The notes under the pieces: model-generated
Told to the model about the DNA's origin: nothing
What the model saw: only the letters and a program-made list of their open reading frames with translations
Database searches by the model: none
Position numbers and translations under genes: made by a program
Origin: Lentzea xinjiangensis
GTDB taxonomy: Bacteria; Actinomycetota; Actinomycetes; Mycobacteriales; Pseudonocardiaceae
Length of the DNA: 64,000 bases
Direction: 5' to 3'
NCBI RefSeq assembly: GCF_900110955.1
Contig: NZ_FOFR01000004.1
Location: 355,033-419,032 of the forward strand
In this document: in pieces, positions 54,602 to 63,751 of the stretch
Layout: every line of letters begins with the position of its first letter
How positions within the stretch are numbered: the stretch's first letter is position 1

Positions 54602-56587
54602 GTGTCCAAGCTCGCCACCGCTGCCAAACGCCTCCTGGTAGGCAGGCCGTTCCGCAGTGATCGCCTCGCTCACACCCTGCTGCCCAAACGCATCGCCCTG
54701 CCCGTGTTCGCCTCCGACGCCATGTCGTCGGTCGCGTACGCGCCGGAGGAGATCTTCCTGATGCTGTCGGTGGCGGGCCTGAGCGCCTACGCGCTGGCGC
54801 CTTGGGTGGGGGTCGCGGTCGTCGTGGTGATGCTCACCGTGGTCGCCAGCTACCGCCAGAACGTGCACGCCTACCCGTCCGGTGGCGGCGACTACGAGGT
54901 CGCGACGGTCAACCTCGGGCGCAGGGCGGGGCTGACGGTGGCGAGCGCCCTGCTCGTCGACTACATCCTCACGGTCGCGGTGTCCATCTCGGCGGCCGCG
55001 GCGAACATCGGCTCGGCCATCCCGTTCGTCGCGACGCACAAGGCGGAGTTCGCCGTCGCGGCCATCGTGCTGCTGACGGCGGTGAACCTGCGCGGCATCC
55101 GCGAGTCCGGCGCCGCGTTCGCCGTGCCGGTCTACGCGTTCATGATCGGCGTCTTCGGGCTGATCGGCTACGGGCTCTTCCGCGGCTTCGTGATGGGCGA
55201 CGAGATGCGGGCCGAGAGCTCCGGCCTCGAGATCCACGCCGAGTCGGACCACCTGATGGGGCTCGCGTTCGTGTTCCTGGTGCTGCGGGCGTTCTCATCC
55301 GGCTGCGCCGCGCTGACCGGCGTGGAGGCGATCAGCAACGGCGTGCCAGCGTTCCGCAAGCCGAAGTCCCGCAATGCCGCCACCACGTTGCTGCTGATGG
55401 GCGGCATCTCGGTGATCATGCTGATTGGCCTGATCATCCTCGCCCAGCTCACCGACGTGCGCATGGCCGAGTCCCCGGAGCAGCAGATCACCAACGCCCC
55501 CGAGGGCTACGAGCAGAAGACGATGGTGGCGCAGATCGCGCACGCGGTCTTCGACAGCTTCCCGCCCGGTTTCTACTTCATCGCGGGCGTCACCGCGCTC
55601 ATCCTGGTGCTCGCCGCCAACACCGCCTTCAACGGCTTCCCGGTGCTCGGCTCGATCCTCGCCCAGGACCGCTACCTGCCGCGCCAGCTGCACACCCGCG
55701 GCGACCGGCTCGCGTTCTCCAACGGCATCCTGTTCCTGGCCGGGTTCGCGATCGTGCTGGTGATCGCGTTCGACGCCGAGGTCACCCGGCTGATCCAGCT
55801 CTACATCGTCGGCGTGTTCGTGTCGTTCACGCTGAGCCAGCTCGGCATGATCAAGCACTGGCAGCGGCTGCTCAGGACCGAGACCGACGAGCAGGCGCGC
55901 CGCAGGATGCGGCGGTCGCAGGCGATCAACACGTTCGGCCTGGCGCTCACCGCGACCGTGCTGATCATCGTGTTGATCACGAAGTTCACCAAGGGCGCGT
56001 GGATCGCCATCGCCGCGATGGCGGCCATCTACGCGTTGATGACGGCGATCCGCAAGCACTACGACACCGTCGCCGAGGAGCTCCGCCAGCAGGAGCGCGT
56101 CCGCACGATGCCGGCGCGCAACCACGCGATGGTGCTGGTGTCCAAGCTGCACATGCCGACGCTGCGGGCGCTGTCCTACGCCAAGGCCACGCGGCCGGAC
56201 GTGCTGGAGGCCGTCACGGTCAACGTCGACGACGGCGACACCCGCCGGCTCGTGGCGGCGTGGGAGAAGGAGAACTTCAAGATCCCGCTGAAGGTGATCG
56301 AGTCGCCCTACCGGGAGATCACCAAGCCCGTTCTCGACTACGTCAAGCGGGTGCGGACGGACAACCCGCGCGACGTTGTTACCGTGTTCATCCCCGAGTA
56401 CGTCGTCGGTCACTGGTGGGAGCAGTTGCTGCACAACCAGAGCGCGTTGCGGCTCAAGGGAAGACTGCTGTTCCAGCCGGGCGTGATGGTGGTCAGTGTG
56501 CCGTGGCAGCTCGCTTCGTCGGTGAAGGTCAAGGACAAGGACGTCATCGCTCCCGGCGCTGTCCGGAGGGGACTCGACGATCGATGA
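54602..56587 (+). CDS. KimA-like potassium/proton symporter (KUP/APC superfamily)
   Basis: 661 residues: about 12 transmembrane helices (40-450), then a ~190-residue cytosolic domain. Strong resemblance to B. subtilis KimA in several segments: SYRQNVHAYPSGGGDYEV (about 80-97), LLVDYILTVAVSISA, FSSGCAALTGVEAISNGVPA, TRGDRLAFSNGILF, and LHNQSALRLKGRLLF near the end. KimA imports K+ and is controlled by c-di-AMP in Bacillus. The divergent TrkA/RCK pair supports K+ transport. Often annotated simply as an amino-acid permease. GTG start at 54602. Confidence 0.83.
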   Translation: MSKLATAAKRLLVGRPFRSDRLAHTLLPKRIALPVFASDAMSSVAYAPEEIFLMLSVAGLSAYALAPWVGVAVVVVMLTVVASYRQNVHAYPSGGGDYEVATVNLGRRAGLTVASALLVDYILTVAVSISAAAANIGSAIPFVATHKAEFAVAAIVLLTAVNLRGIRESGAAFAVPVYAFMIGVFGLIGYGLFRGFVMGDEMRAESSGLEIHAESDHLMGLAFVFLVLRAFSSGCAALTGVEAISNGVPAFRKPKSRNAATTLLLMGGISVIMLIGLIILAQLTDVRMAESPEQQITNAPEGYEQKTMVAQIAHAVFDSFPPGFYFIAGVTALILVLAANTAFNGFPVLGSILAQDRYLPRQLHTRGDRLAFSNGILFLAGFAIVLVIAFDAEVTRLIQLYIVGVFVSFTLSQLGMIKHWQRLLRTETDEQARRRMRRSQAINTFGLALTATVLIIVLITKFTKGAWIAIAAMAAIYALMTAIRKHYDTVAEELRQQERVRTMPARNHAMVLVSKLHMPTLRALSYAKATRPDVLEAVTVNVDDGDTRRLVAAWEKENFKIPLKVIESPYREITKPVLDYVKRVRTDNPRDVVTVFIPEYVVGHWWEQLLHNQSALRLKGRLLFQPGVMVVSVPWQLASSVKVKDKDVIAPGAVRRGLDDR

Positions 56588-57816
56588 GCTCGGCAAAAGA
56601 AGACTGGACCGGTAGGACGTTCGAGGTGGAGGTCGGGCCGGTCGCACACGGCGGGCATTTCGTCGCACGGCACGAGGGGCGCGTCCTGTTCGTGCGGCAC
56701 GCGTTGCCCGGTGAGCGCGTGGTCGCCTCGGTGTACGAGGACAACGGCGGGTCGTTCTGCCGTGCCGACGCCGTGGAGGTCCTGACGCCGTCACCGGACC
56801 GCGTCGAGCCGCCGTGCCCGTTCAGCGGGCCGGGGCTGTGCGGTGGCTGCGACTTCCAGCACGTGTCGTGGGACGCCCAGCGGGAGCTGAAGGCCCAGGT
56901 GGTGCGGGAGCAGCTCGCGCGGCTGGGCAAGATCGAGCGCGACGTCGTCGTGGAGGCGTTGCCGGGCGGGCCGCTGGAGTGGCGGACGCGCATCCGGATG
57001 GCCGTCGACGGCGACGGGCGGCCGGGCTTCCGCGGCACCCGGTCCCACGATGTGATCCCGGTCGACCACTGCGTGATCTCCCGGCCGGGCATGGTGGAGG
57101 CGGTCGCCGACAGGCGGTGGCGGGCCCAGGAGCTGACGATCGTCCAAGACGGTGACGGCAACCGGCATGTGGGTGAGGTGCGCAGCCGACACACCGTGCG
57201 ACGCGCCGGAACCGGTACGGCCGTCGAGACCGCCGCCAACCGGAAGTGGCGAGTTTCGGCCGACGGTTTCTGGCAGGTCCACCCGGCGGCCGCGGACACG
57301 TTCGCGACGGTCGTGGGGGAGTGGATCGCGGCCGAGCCGGGACAGCGCGCGTGGGACCTCTACGGCGGTGCGGGGCTCTTCGCGTCCGTGCTCGCACGGC
57401 AGGTCGGCGAAACCGGATCCGTGCTGGTCGTGGAGTCTTTCGCCGGTGCTGTCGAGGACGGTCGCCGCAACCTCCGCCGCATGCCGCAGATCGAGTGGGC
57501 CGTGGGCAAGGTCGAACGTCTCGTGACGCGTCCACTGCCCGTGGAAGACCCTCATGTCGTGGTCCTCGACCCGCCTCGCAAGGGCGCGGGCAAGGTCGTT
57601 GTGGCTGAAGTCGCACGGCGCCGTCCGCGGCGGGTGGTCTACGTGGCCTGCGACCCCGCCGCGCTGGCCCGCGACCTGGCCGAATTCACAGTTCAGGGGT
57701 ACCGGCTGACCGATCTCCGCGCGTTCGACGCCTTCCCGATGACCCATCATGTGGAGTGCATCGCGCTGATGGAACCTGAGACGAGCGGAGACGGCGTCTC
57801 AGTCGAGTCTCCGTAG
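56584..57816 (+). CDS. TrmA/RlmD-family RNA uridine methyltransferase
   Basis: 410 residues. N-terminal TRAM domain (about 10-70), a Cys cluster for an iron-sulfur site (PPCPFSGPGLCGGCDFQ, about 78-94), SAM-binding DLYGGAGLFA (about 258-267), VLDPPRKGAG (about 326-335) and catalytic Cys in YVACDPAALARDL (about 350), with Glu in HHVECIALM. Makes 5-methyluridine in rRNA or tRNA. The ATG overlaps the permease stop. Rv2689c is the mycobacterial counterpart. Confidence 0.88.
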   Translation: MSSAKEDWTGRTFEVEVGPVAHGGHFVARHEGRVLFVRHALPGERVVASVYEDNGGSFCRADAVEVLTPSPDRVEPPCPFSGPGLCGGCDFQHVSWDAQRELKAQVVREQLARLGKIERDVVVEALPGGPLEWRTRIRMAVDGDGRPGFRGTRSHDVIPVDHCVISRPGMVEAVADRRWRAQELTIVQDGDGNRHVGEVRSRHTVRRAGTGTAVETAANRKWRVSADGFWQVHPAAADTFATVVGEWIAAEPGQRAWDLYGGAGLFASVLARQVGETGSVLVVESFAGAVEDGRRNLRRMPQIEWAVGKVERLVTRPLPVEDPHVVVLDPPRKGAGKVVVAEVARRRPRRVVYVACDPAALARDLAEFTVQGYRLTDLRAFDAFPMTHHVECIALMEPETSGDGVSVESP

Positions 57817-57842
57817 ACTGAGCCGAAGTCTTCAGGAGTGAG

Positions 57843-59756
57843 GTGGGCGTGGTGACCCTGCTGGAGTCCGTGCACGGACCAGCTGATCTGAAACGGATGG
57901 ACGACGCGCAGCTCAAGCAGCTGTGCGACGAGATCCGGCGTTTTCTGGTCGACAAGGTGTCCAGGACGGGCGGGCACCTGGGCCCGAACCTGGGCGTCGT
58001 CGAGCTGACCGTGGCGCTGCACCGCGTCTTCGACTCGCCGCAGGACCCGATCGTCTTCGACACCGGGCACCAGTCGTACGTCCACAAGATCGTCACCGGC
58101 CGTCGCGACGGCTTCGACGACCTGCGCCAGCAGGGTGGCATGTCCGGCTATCCGTCGCGTTCGGAGTCCGCGCACGACGTGCAGGGCAACTCGCACGCCT
58201 CGACGGCACTGTCGTACGCGGACGGTCTGGCCAAGGCGAAGCAGCTCAACGGCACCAACGGCCACGTGGTCGCGGTCGTCGGCGACGGCGCGCTGACCGG
58301 TGGCATGTGCTGGGAGGCGTTGAACAACATCGCGGCGGACAAGACGCGTCCGGTCGTGATCGTGGTCAACGACAACGGCCGTTCGTACTCGCCGACGATC
58401 GGTGGTCTGGCCGACCACCTGTCATCGCTGCGGCTGCGCCCTGGCTACGAGCGCGTGCTGGAGAAGGGCAAGAGCGCGCTGCAGCAGACGCCGATCTTCG
58501 GCAAGCCGCTCTACGCCGCCCTGCACGCCGCCAAGCGCGGCATCAAGGACGCGCTGGCGCCGCAGGCCATGTTCGAGGACCTCGGCCTCAAGTACATCGG
58601 CCCGGTCGACGGCCACGACATGGCGACCCTGGAGTCCGCGCTGCAGCGCGCCAAGTCGTTCGGCGGACCGGTGATCGTGCACGCGGTGACCCGCAAGGGC
58701 ATGGGGTTCGCGCCGGCCGAGAACCACGAGGCCGACCAGATGCACGCCACCGGCGTCATCGACCCGATCACCGGCGAGAACCTGAAGCCGTCCAAGAGGA
58801 CCTGGACGCACGTGTTCTCCGACTCGCTGGTCGAGATCGGGCACGAGCGCCAGGACGTCGTCGCGATCACCGCCGCCATGCAGGGCCCGACCGGGCTCGA
58901 CGCGTTCGCCAAGGCGTTCCCGTCGCGCTTCTACGACGTCGGCATCGCCGAGCAGCACGCGCTGACCTCCGCCGCCGGCCTGGCGATCGGCGGCCTGCAC
59001 CCCGTGGTGGCGGTGTACGCGACGTTCCTGAACCGGGCGTTCGACCAGTTGCTCATGGACGTCGCCCTGCACGAGCAGGGCGTCACGGTCGTGCTGGACC
59101 GCGCGGGCGTCACCGGCCCGGACGGCGCGTCGCACCACGGCATGTGGGACATGTCGATCCTCGGCGTCATCCCCGGCATCCACGTCGCCGCGCCGCGCGA
59201 CGCCGGCACGCTGGCCGAGGAGCTGCGCGAGGCCGTGGCGATCTCGGACGCGCCGTCGGTGATCCGCTACCCGAAGGCCTCCGTCGGTCCGGACCTGCCC
59301 GCCCTGGAGCGCGTCGGCTGCGTCGACGTGCTCCGCCGCTCCGGCGACGACGTGCTGCTGGTGACCGTCGGCGCGTTGGGCGAGCTCGGTCTCGAAGCCG
59401 CGCAACGGCTGGAGGACCAGGGCATCGGTGTGACGGTCGTCGATCCGCGGTGGATCTACCCGATGCCGGCGGACCTCGTGGAGATGGCCGCGTCGCACAA
59501 GCTCGTCGTGACCGTCGAGGACGGCGGCCGCCACGGTGGCTTCGGGTCGGCCCTCGCGGCCGCCCTGCGCGATGCCGACGTCGAGGTGCCGTTGCGCGAC
59601 ATCGCGCTGCCGCAACGGTTCCACGACCACGGCGAGCGGGGCGAGGTGCTGGCGCTGTGCGGCATCACCGCGCAGGACGTGGCGCGCCGCGTGACGGAGT
59701 GGGCCGCCCGCCTGGACTGCCTGCCCGCCGAAATGGACGCGACGGCGGAGAAGTAG
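57843..59756 (+). CDS. dxs: 1-deoxy-D-xylulose-5-phosphate synthase
   Basis: 637 residues, TPP- and Mg-dependent first enzyme of the MEP isoprenoid pathway. TPP site GDGALTGGM (about 149-157) with the [13 protein letters not shown] loop, [12 protein letters not shown] (about 75-86), the catalytic transketolase segment [10 protein letters not shown] (about 365-374) with the proton-relay Glu. C-terminal transketolase domain intact. GTG at 57843 with AGGAG upstream; nearby GTGs are alternatives. Closes the block homologous to Rv2682c-Rv2703. Confidence 0.95.
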   Translation: MGVVTLLESVHGPADLKRMDDAQLKQLCDEIRRFLVDKVSRTGGHLGPNLGVVELTVALHRVFDSPQDPIVFDTGHQSYVHKIVTGRRDGFDDLRQQGGMSGYPSRSESAHDVQGNSHASTALSYADGLAKAKQLNGTNGHVVAVVGDGALTGGMCWEALNNIAADKTRPVVIVVNDNGRSYSPTIGGLADHLSSLRLRPGYERVLEKGKSALQQTPIFGKPLYAALHAAKRGIKDALAPQAMFEDLGLKYIGPVDGHDMATLESALQRAKSFGGPVIVHAVTRKGMGFAPAENHEADQMHATGVIDPITGENLKPSKRTWTHVFSDSLVEIGHERQDVVAITAAMQGPTGLDAFAKAFPSRFYDVGIAEQHALTSAAGLAIGGLHPVVAVYATFLNRAFDQLLMDVALHEQGVTVVLDRAGVTGPDGASHHGMWDMSILGVIPGIHVAAPRDAGTLAEELREAVAISDAPSVIRYPKASVGPDLPALERVGCVDVLRRSGDDVLLVTVGALGELGLEAAQRLEDQGIGVTVVDPRWIYPMPADLVEMAASHKLVVTVEDGGRHGGFGSALAAALRDADVEVPLRDIALPQRFHDHGERGEVLALCGITAQDVARRVTEWAARLDCLPAEMDATAEK

Positions 59757-59875
59757 TTCGGCTAACCTCCTCCTCACGCCCGCTTTTTTGCGGCCCGGCA
59801 GGTCTTCCTCGTCCGGGTCCCGCGATCGAGGCGGGTGTTGGGTGCCTTAGAAGCAACAGGTTCGATCCCTGAATG

Positions 59876-59962
59876 CCACGACCCCGGTCGCACACGGGGG
59901 CGGAGAGCTCTGCGAGTCCCCTGTGGACTCCCGCTCTTCCGTTCCGCCGGCCGGGGTCGTGG
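59876..59962 (+). promoter_or_regulatory. strongly structured 87-nt leader element before the SPFH gene
   Basis: Four nested helices: CCACGACCCCGG / CCGGGGTCGTGG (12 perfect bp, 59876-59887 and 59951-59962), GGCGGA / TCCGCC (59899-59904, 59943-59948), GAGC / GCTC (59905-59908, 59933-59936) and GAGTCC / GGACTC (59914-59919, 59925-59930). It ends 25 bases before the ATG, leaving GGAGG at 59974-59978 free. It could be a cis-regulatory RNA, an RNA stabiliser or a terminator of dxs; there is no T-run. Confidence 0.5.
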
Positions 59963-59986
59963 TCTGTCCGGACGGAGGTGGAGACG

Positions 59987-60628
59987 ATGAAGCACACGTT
60001 GTACCCGTGGGAGCGGGGCGTCCGGTTCGATCGCGGTGTGCTGGTGGGCGAGGTCGGCCCCGGCCGGCACCGGCTGCCGTGGCGTGCGGTGCTGCACCGC
60101 GTCGACGTCCGTCCGCGCACGATGACCCCGGCGGCGCAGGACGTGCCGACGTCGGACGGCGTCCTGGTGCGCGTGACCGTCGTGGTGCGGTGGGTGGTGG
60201 CCTCGCCGACGAAGTTCGTGGTGGAGTCGGCGTCGCCGGAGGACGAGATCTACACGGCCGTGCAGCTGGCATTGCGCGGTGCTGTTCTCACGCGCGCACA
60301 TTCGGCGGTGGACCCGGAGCGCGATGTCATCGCCGCCGAGGTAGCCGCCGGTGTGGCCGCACGCGCCGACGAGCTGGGCATTTCCGTGGCCGGTGTCGCC
60401 GTTCGCGATGTCGTGATGCCCGGTGAGCTGCGGCGGGCCGCGCTGGCCGAGCTGGTGGCGGCCTCGGAGGGACGTGCCGCGCTGGAGCGGGCGCGGGGCG
60501 AGACCGCGGCACTGCGGTCGTTGCTCAACGCGGCGCGGCTGGCGGAGGAACACCCGGCGCTGCTGGAGCTCCGCGCGTTGCAGGCGGCCTCGACCGTCGT
60601 GGTGGACCGGCCGGCCCGCAAGGCCTGA
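59987..60628 (+). CDS. SPFH/band-7 (slipin-like) domain protein
   Basis: 213 residues from the ATG at 59987 (GGAGG 8 bases upstream). A band-7 fold covers about 12-155 (GVRFDRGVLVGEVGPGRHRLPW ... DGVLVRVTVVVRWVV ... ELGISVAGVAVRDVVMP), followed by an Ala/Glu/Arg helical coiled segment (about 160-205). Unlike typical slipins it has no N-terminal membrane hairpin, so it is probably soluble or anchored through a partner. Function unclear; family members scaffold membrane microdomains. Confidence 0.75.
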   Translation: MKHTLYPWERGVRFDRGVLVGEVGPGRHRLPWRAVLHRVDVRPRTMTPAAQDVPTSDGVLVRVTVVVRWVVASPTKFVVESASPEDEIYTAVQLALRGAVLTRAHSAVDPERDVIAAEVAAGVAARADELGISVAGVAVRDVVMPGELRRAALAELVAASEGRAALERARGETAALRSLLNAARLAEEHPALLELRALQAASTVVVDRPARKA

Positions 60629-61039
60629 TCACCGCTCGCGCAGCCAGACGAGGGTGGTCCGCGACTCGCGCAGCCGCCAGCCGGCGGGCGTCCTGACCGC
60701 GACACCGTCCAGGCGCAGCCCGGCGGTCCGGTGGGGCGTCTGCCCCGCGCGGAAGAAGTGGACGACCGAGTTCGCCGAGGTGACGGCCTCGTCGCCGGCG
60801 AGGTCCACCAGCAGGTCGGTGGTCAGGTGCTGGGTGAGCTCGCCGGGGTCCCCGGCCCGCCGCATGACCTCGACGAGCTCGTCGATGCCCCGCAGTTCGC
60901 CGTTGCGGGGCGAGGACACCGAGATGTCGGGGTCGAACACGGTGGCCGCGTCGTCCCAGCGCTTCTCGTCGAGCAGGCGGGAGAGCCGGCTGAACAGGTC
61001 GGTGATCTCGGCGCGGTCGAGCAGGATCGCCACGGACAC
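60629..61039 (-). CDS. SnoaL/NTF2-like domain protein
   Basis: 136 residues from GTG at 61039 with AAAGGAG upstream. Cone-shaped NTF2 fold: the N-terminal helix LLDRAEITDLFSRLSRLLDEKRWDDAATVFD (long, split as residues 6-36), then strands with TSANSVVHFF and LRESRTTLVWLRE. Family includes small isomerases, cyclases and non-catalytic proteins. Divergent from the MarR gene, whose operators lie directly upstream, so it is probably the MarR-controlled gene. Confidence 0.78.
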   Translation of the reverse strand: MSVAILLDRAEITDLFSRLSRLLDEKRWDDAATVFDPDISVSSPRNGELRGIDELVEVMRRAGDPGELTQHLTTDLLVDLAGDEAVTSANSVVHFFRAGQTPHRTAGLRLDGVAVRTPAGWRLRESRTTLVWLRER

Positions 61040-61052
61040 GTGGACTCCTTTA

Positions 61053-61082
61053 GTTGGTGACGCCAACGTTGGCGTCACCAAC
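61053..61082. promoter_or_regulatory. two abutting MarR operators forming a perfect 30-bp palindrome
   Basis: GTTGGTGACGCCAAC (61053-61067) and GTTGGCGTCACCAAC (61068-61082) are each GTTGG-N5-CCAAC and are exact reverse complements of one another. They lie 13 bases upstream of the SnoaL-like gene's start, next to its ribosome-binding site. Confidence 0.7.
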
Positions 61083-61095
61083 AGTACACACCCTC

Positions 61096-61110
61096 GTTGG
61101 CGGTGCCAAC
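61096..61110. promoter_or_regulatory. third MarR operator
   Basis: GTTGGCGGTGCCAAC, again GTTGG-N5-CCAAC, 17 bases upstream of the MarR start codon and just before its AGGA. The three sites have one length and pattern, implying autoregulation and joint control of both divergent genes. Confidence 0.68.
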
Positions 61111-61127
61111 GATTTAGGATGGCGTTC

Positions 61128-61568
61128 ATGGAGGACACCCCCGCGCGCCTCGCGGACAAGCCGAGCTGGTTGCTCACCCAGCTCGCGGTGCACGCGCACC
61201 GGCTGGCCTCCGAGGGCTTCGGCGAGGCGGGAGCGCGCGGCTACCACTTCCGCGTCCTGGCCGCGCTGGACGAGTTCGGCGTCGCCAGCCAGGCCGAGCT
61301 CGGCCGCCGCTGCGCCATGGACCGCAGCGACGTCGTGGCGGCGGTCACCGAGCTGGCCGAGCGCGGCTTCGTCGAACGAACGCAGGACCCGCAGGACCGA
61401 CGGCGCAACATGGTGACCCTCACCGGTGCGGGCCAGGAGCAGCTGCGCCGGCTGGACCGGGTACTCGACCAGGCCCAGGACACCTTGCTCGAGCCCCTCG
61501 CCGCGCAGGACCGGCAGACCCTGACCCGGCTGCTCACCGCCCTGCTCGCGCACCACCGGCGCGGCTAG
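61128..61568 (+). CDS. MarR-family transcriptional regulator
   Basis: 146 residues from the ATG at 61128. Winged helix-turn-helix at about 45-105 (VASQAELGRRCAMDRSDVVAAV; wing DPQDRRRNMVTLT), flanked by helices for dimerisation. MarR proteins usually repress and respond to phenolic or oxidising compounds. It is divergent from the SnoaL-like gene with three matching palindromes between. Confidence 0.85.
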   Translation: MEDTPARLADKPSWLLTQLAVHAHRLASEGFGEAGARGYHFRVLAALDEFGVASQAELGRRCAMDRSDVVAAVTELAERGFVERTQDPQDRRRNMVTLTGAGQEQLRRLDRVLDQAQDTLLEPLAAQDRQTLTRLLTALLAHHRRG

Positions 61569-61632
61569 CGCCGACAGCGGGCGTGAAGGTGTCGTTAAGC
61601 GTGGTCTCAGGTCGATGTGGCACCTTGGTGGC

Positions 61633-62316
61633 GTGCGGATTCTGGTTGTCGAGGACGAGGCACCTCTGGCCGACGCGATCGCTCGCGGCCTGAGGCGTGA
61701 GGGCATGGCCGTGGACGTCGCCTACGACGGCGAGACCGGACACGAGAAGTCGACCGTCACCCGGTACGACGTGGTCGTGCTCGACCGCGACCTGCCCGGC
61801 ATGTCCGGCGACGAGCTGTGCAAGGAGATCCTCAGCTCCGGCGCGCTCACCAGGGTCATGATGCTCACGGCCAGCGGCACCATCGAGGACCGCGTGGCCG
61901 GGCTCTCGCTCGGCGCCGACGACTACCTCGCGAAGCCGTTCGCGTTCCCCGAACTGGTCGCGCGCGTGCGGGCGCTGGCCCGGCGCGCGACGCCGGCGAC
62001 TCCGCCCGTGCTGTCCGCGCGGGACGTCGAGCTCGACCCGGCGCGGCGCACCGTGTCGCGCGGCGGGCAGCCGATCGACCTGACCCGCAAGGAGTTCGGC
62101 GTCCTCGAGGTGCTGCTCGCGGCCAAGGGATCGGTCGTCAGCAGTGAGGAGCTGCTCGAGCGGGTCTGGGACGAGAACGCCGACCCGTTCACCACGACCG
62201 TGCGCGTCACCGTCATGACGTTGCGCAAGAAGCTCGGCGAGCCGGGCATCATCGACACCGTCGTCGGCTCCGGCTACCGGGTGCCGAGTGCTTCGAACGG
62301 ATCTGCTGAGGACTGA
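61633..62316 (+). CDS. OmpR-family response regulator
   Basis: 227 residues from the GTG at 61633 (VRILVVEDEAPL). Receiver domain with acidic pair ED (8-9), phosphorylation Asp in VVVLDRDLPG (about 51), Thr/Ser switch in LTAS (about 79) and Lys in LAKPFAF (about 101); winged-helix output domain about 130-220 (LTRKEFGVLEVLLA; RVTVMTLRKKL; VGSGYRV). A start at 61615 (ATG) is possible. Forms a two-gene unit with the kinase behind it. Confidence 0.92.
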   Translation: MRILVVEDEAPLADAIARGLRREGMAVDVAYDGETGHEKSTVTRYDVVVLDRDLPGMSGDELCKEILSSGALTRVMMLTASGTIEDRVAGLSLGADDYLAKPFAFPELVARVRALARRATPATPPVLSARDVELDPARRTVSRGGQPIDLTRKEFGVLEVLLAAKGSVVSSEELLERVWDENADPFTTTVRVTVMTLRKKLGEPGIIDTVVGSGYRVPSASNGSAED

Positions 62317-62318
62317 CC

Positions 62319-63446
62319 ATGCGCCGGCGCGGGCCCGGGCTGCGTCTCCGGATCACGCTCCTGACCACCGCGCTCGTCGCGGTGGTCAGCGCTGTGCTGC
62401 TCTTCCTCGGCTGGACGCTGGTCGGACGGGTCTTCGACTCGTCGCCGTCGTTCCCCTCCGGTAGCCAGGTCACCGTCGACGGGGTCACCGTCGACGTGGC
62501 GGTGCTGACCGACGCGTTGACCGCCGCCGCGCGGAAGGACCTGCTCCACGCGGGACTGGTCGCGTTCGCGTGCATGGTGCTGGCGGCCGCCGTCCTCGCG
62601 TGGACGTTCACCGGCCGTGTGCTGAAGCCCCTGCACGATGTCACCGGCGCCGCACGCCGGTTGTCGGCTGAGTCGCTGGGATCGCGGTTGCGCCTGGAGG
62701 GGCCGCGTGACGAGGTCGCGGAGCTCGCGGACACGTTCGACGCCATGCTCGACCGGCTCGAGGCCGCCTTCGACTCCCAGCGCCGGTTCGTGGCGAACGC
62801 GTCGCACGAACTGCGCACGCCTCTCTCTGTTGTGCGCACGGAGCTGGACGTGACGCTGTCCGATCCGGACGCCGACGTCGAAGAGCTGCGGCGCATGGCC
62901 GGCGTCGTGCGGGCGGCGGGCGAACGCGCCGAGCAACTGGTGTCGGCGCTGCTGCTGCTCGCGCGGACGGACGGAGTCGGGCTCGCGGTCCGGGAGCCGG
63001 TCGACCTGTCGGCCGTCGTCGAGTCCGCGTGGAAGGCGGTGCGGGCCGAGGCCGAGGCGCGTGACCTGCGCTCGGTGTTCCGCTGCGCGCCGGCGCTCGC
63101 GGTCGGCGACCCCGCGCTGCTGGAGCGCATCGCGGGAAACCTGCTGGAGAACGCCGTCCGGCACAACCACGTCGGCGGGTGGATCGAGACCGCGGTGGAG
63201 ACGGGCCCGCAGTGGTCGGTCCTGCGCGTGTCGTCGTCCGGGCAGCGGATCCCCCCGGACCGCGTCGAGGAGCTGTTCGAGCCCTTCCGCCGCGGGGGCA
63301 AGGACCGCACCAGCCAGTCCGGCACGGGTCTCGGGCTCTCGATCGTGCGTGCCGCGGTGGCGGCCCACGGCGGGTTTGCGCAGGCAGTGGCCGTGCCGAC
63401 CGGGGGCTTGTCGGTGACTGTGCACCTGCCGAGCGCACCGCGTTAG
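62319..63446 (+). CDS. sensor histidine kinase
   Basis: 375 residues. Two transmembrane helices (about 11-32 and 78-97) enclose a short ~45-residue extracytoplasmic sensor; then HAMP (about 97-150), the H-box FVANASHELRTPLS (about 155-168) with the phosphorylated His, N-box LLENAVRHN (about 278-286) and G2 box GTGLGLSIV. The G1 region reads SSSGQRIPP, lacking the usual Asp of DxGxG, as in some actinobacterial kinases. Its start lies 2 bases after the response-regulator stop. Confidence 0.9.
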   Translation: MRRRGPGLRLRITLLTTALVAVVSAVLLFLGWTLVGRVFDSSPSFPSGSQVTVDGVTVDVAVLTDALTAAARKDLLHAGLVAFACMVLAAAVLAWTFTGRVLKPLHDVTGAARRLSAESLGSRLRLEGPRDEVAELADTFDAMLDRLEAAFDSQRRFVANASHELRTPLSVVRTELDVTLSDPDADVEELRRMAGVVRAAGERAEQLVSALLLLARTDGVGLAVREPVDLSAVVESAWKAVRAEAEARDLRSVFRCAPALAVGDPALLERIAGNLLENAVRHNHVGGWIETAVETGPQWSVLRVSSSGQRIPPDRVEELFEPFRRGGKDRTSQSGTGLGLSIVRAAVAAHGGFAQAVAVPTGGLSVTVHLPSAPR

Positions 63447-63559
63447 GACCGGATACAAGATTGTCTGCGTGGCCCCGGTCACACTCTGCGCCGATCACGC
63501 CGGGTTTGGGCCGTCCGTGTTGCGTCTGACCTGCGGTTACGTCGCACCGGGCCCTCGAT

Positions 63560-63588
63560 TTGGATCTCGGTGGGCCGCCGTGTAAATT
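63560..63588 (+). promoter_or_regulatory. candidate rRNA promoter
   Basis: TTGGAT (63560-63565), 17-base spacer, TAAATT (63583-63588), about 245 bases upstream of the 16S start. rRNA operons usually have several promoters; this is the clearest match I see between the kinase gene and boxA. Confidence 0.4.
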
Positions 63589-63705
63589 TCTCTCTGCCAG
63601 CGCGGAACGGGCCGGGAAACACCGGAACGGAGCGCGGCGAAAGACTTCTAAGCCTGACACAGCCCCGGAAGTGAATCTCTTCGGAGAAGAGCTGCGGTGA
63701 GCGCG

Positions 63706-63726
63706 TGTTCTTTGAGAACTCAACAG
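63706..63726 (+). promoter_or_regulatory. rRNA leader boxA-type antitermination element
   Basis: TGTTCTTTGAGAACTCAAC at 63706-63724 matches the motif found in front of actinobacterial rrn genes, where NusB-S10 binds. It also forms a short TTCTTTGAGAA palindrome. Confidence 0.7.
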
Positions 63727-63751
63727 CGTGCCGAAACACAGCCAGTAATAT

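Noticed and set aside
59857..59877. tRNA T-arm-like sequence CAGG-TTCGATC-CCTG between dxs and the SPFH gene
   Set aside because: No matching acceptor, D or full anticodon arm lies upstream at the right distance, so it is neither a tRNA gene nor clear evidence of an attachment site.
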